Source: Alg239-R122 sp041746135 (lineage in GTDB: Bacteria > Pseudomonadota > Alphaproteobacteria > Sphingomonadales > Sphingomonadaceae). From it: DNA of 64,000 nt. Shown one piece after another: positions 62,766 to 64,000 of this stretch; positions within the stretch are counted from its first letter, which is position 1; every line of letters starts with the position of its first letter. The stretch covers positions 1 through 64,000 of the forward strand of contig JBGTHQ010000031.1 in assembly GCA_041746135.1 (NCBI GenBank), in the 5' to 3' direction. Both the position numbers and the translations under genes were made by a program. Below the pieces are notes generated by a model. The model did not search any database. It saw nothing but the letters and a program-made list of their open reading frames with translations, and was not told the origin of the DNA.

Positions 62766-63836
62766 ATGTCAAACCTTATCGTTACCGGCGGTGCTGGTTT
62801 CATCGGCACGAATTTCGTTCGGTATTGGCAACATAAACATCCGCACGATCAGATAGTCGTTGTCGACGCTCTGACATACGCAGGAAACAAGTCCAACCTT
62901 GATGGACTGGACGGTATCGAGTTAATCAATGCTAATATCTGCGATACTGATGGCATGACCGATCTGCTGCGCAAGCGAAACACAGATATTGTCGTTCACT
63001 TTGCTGCCGAGAGTCATGTCGATCGGTCCATTGATGGTCCTGACGAATTCATCGAAACCAATGTCATCGGAACGCATAGCTTGCTCAAGGCGGCCAAAGC
63101 GGTGTGGCTTGATGGGGAAGCAACCAAAGCGAGCCACAGGTTTCACCATGTATCCACCGACGAGGTTTTTGGCAGCCTTTCAGCCAGTGACGCCGCTTTC
63201 ACCGAGGAAACGCCTTACGCTCCGAACTCGCCTTATTCTGCTTCGAAAGCTGCCAGCGACCACCTCGTCCGCGCTTATTACCATACTTTCGGTCTGCGAG
63301 TAACGACCAGTAATTGTTCGAATAACTACGGACCTTTCCAGTTTCCGGAAAAGCTTATTCCATTATTCTTGATAAATTGTTTGACCGGGAAACCGCTGCC
63401 GATTTACGGCGATGGCATGAATGTTCGTGACTGGTTGCATGTCGAGGATCATTGTTCTGGAATCACAAGCATTATCGAAGACGGGCGCATCGGGGAGGTC
63501 TATGTTCTCGGTGGCGGGCAGGAGTTGCCCAATATCGAGGTGATTGATTTAATTTGCAACCATGTCGACGGCGCATTTGCGGCGGACTCTAAACTGGCAA
63601 ACCGGTTCCCTGACTCTCCGGCAGCCAATGGCAAATCCTGTCAGTCACTCAAGACATTCGTGACTGACAGGCTGGGCCACGATCGCCGTTATGCGATTGA
63701 CGAGTCGAAAGCGCGTGAGGAATTGGGCTACAAGCCAATGCGAGATTTTAGCGAAGGTTTTTCTAGTACTCTCGAATGGTATCTTGGTAACGAGAATTGG
63801 TGGCGTGCTATTATGGATGGAAGCTACCGCAATTGA
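62766..63836 (+). CDS. rfbB: dTDP-glucose 4,6-dehydratase
   Basis: A 356-residue extended SDR starting at ATG 62766 (GGAG 9 bases upstream; a GTG 24 bases earlier is less likely). NAD motif VTGGAGFIGTNFVR, HFAAESHVDRSI, catalytic HVSTDEVFGSL and YSASKAASDHLV, NCSNNYGPFQFPEKLIPL and GDGMNVRDWLHVEDH are all standard. It converts dTDP-glucose to dTDP-4-keto-6-deoxyglucose, the substrate of RfbC. Confidence 0.95.
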   Translation: MSNLIVTGGAGFIGTNFVRYWQHKHPHDQIVVVDALTYAGNKSNLDGLDGIELINANICDTDGMTDLLRKRNTDIVVHFAAESHVDRSIDGPDEFIETNVIGTHSLLKAAKAVWLDGEATKASHRFHHVSTDEVFGSLSASDAAFTEETPYAPNSPYSASKAASDHLVRAYYHTFGLRVTTSNCSNNYGPFQFPEKLIPLFLINCLTGKPLPIYGDGMNVRDWLHVEDHCSGITSIIEDGRIGEVYVLGGGQELPNIEVIDLICNHVDGAFAADSKLANRFPDSPAANGKSCQSLKTFVTDRLGHDRRYAIDESKAREELGYKPMRDFSEGFSSTLEWYLGNENWWRAIMDGSYRN

Positions 63837-63891
63837 TTGGACGCACTGGCCATAGTTCACAGCCAGACCCACCCAAATATCGGAATTTAAG

Positions 63892-64000
63892 ATGGCCACT
63901 CTCCAAAAAGACTGGGTATTTAACTCATCTCCAATTACTATAAAGACGCGATTAAGTAGGCTCCGTAGAAATCTTGTAAAAAAGCGTGCGTTTCCTGAAT
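63892..64000 (+). CDS. Partial CDS of unknown function at the window edge
   Basis: ATG 63892, with GGAA upstream, opens a frame that stays open to the end (36 codons: MATLQKDWVFNSS...). The short fragment is basic (RLSRLRRNLVKKR) and unrecognisable. Its position 56 bp after rfbB suggests another polysaccharide gene. Confidence 0.45.
   Translation, partial: MATLQKDWVFNSSPITIKTRLSRLRRNLVKKRAFPE

Noticed and set aside
1..64000. CRISPR array, prophage or complete insertion sequence
   Set aside because: No regularly spaced repeats, phage structural genes, integrase or transposase could be found.

Overview
The window looks like chromosomal DNA of a Gram-negative alphaproteobacterium, most likely Sphingomonadales. 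The evidence is high-GC genes with strong third-position bias, a TonB-dependent receptor, the metX-metW pair, a zinc-ribbon (MJ0042-type) protein divergent from ftsEX, a DUF1134-type exported protein, and a RibB carrying an extra N-terminal helix-turn-helix domain. I see no rRNA, CRISPR, prophage or complete insertion sequence. The assignment rests on gene content only.

Layout. 1-4.6 kb is a sugar-uptake locus: a lipoprotein solute-binding protein cut by the window edge, a LacI-type regulator, a MalK/UgpC-type ATPase and a divergent formylglycine-generating enzyme, with two near-identical LacI-type palindromes. 4.7-18.7 kb is a core block: a three-domain acyltransferase/acyl-ACP synthetase, a DEAD-box helicase, ribB-ribH, glpK, a convergent beta-oxidation pair and an FAD oxidoreductase. 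18.7-24.3 kb holds a TetR/TonB-receptor pair around a long operator, a Crp-type regulator, a ROK sugar kinase and tRNA-Leu(GAG). 24.4-33.2 kb holds a zinc-ribbon membrane protein, ftsE-ftsX-ydcF-plsC, hisC-tyrC, metX-metW and a YefM/YoeB toxin-antitoxin pair followed by an unlisted 54-residue membrane ORF. 33.1-53.2 kb is translation and cofactor housekeeping: prfC, pheST, rpmI-rplT, an AsmA protein, hisN, prs, nadE, gltX, ribD-ribE, an aminotransferase and a DUF1134 protein.

At 53.4 kb a tRNA-Ser(GCT) marks an abrupt switch to AT-rich DNA carrying a surface-polysaccharide cluster. It encodes an initiating sugar-phosphate transferase, an SDR reductase/epimerase, a GT4 glycosyltransferase, WbpP- and WbpO-like enzymes predicted to make UDP-GalNAcA, an AsnB-type amidotransferase, and RfbC, RfbA and RfbB for dTDP-sugars. 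The cluster runs off the right edge. Together it predicts an acidic, possibly amidated, deoxysugar-containing O-antigen or capsule.

The items I rate highest are: (1) an 89-bp palindromic repeat inserted in frame inside pheT, with a second 89-bp copy just after the same gene; (2) a RibB fused to an XRE-like DNA-binding domain, with a perfect inverted repeat over its likely promoter and a GTP cyclohydrolase-like domain lacking its zinc cysteines; (3) a 28-bp perfect inverted repeat between rpmI and rplT; (4) a set of clean operator palindromes matched to neighbouring regulators.
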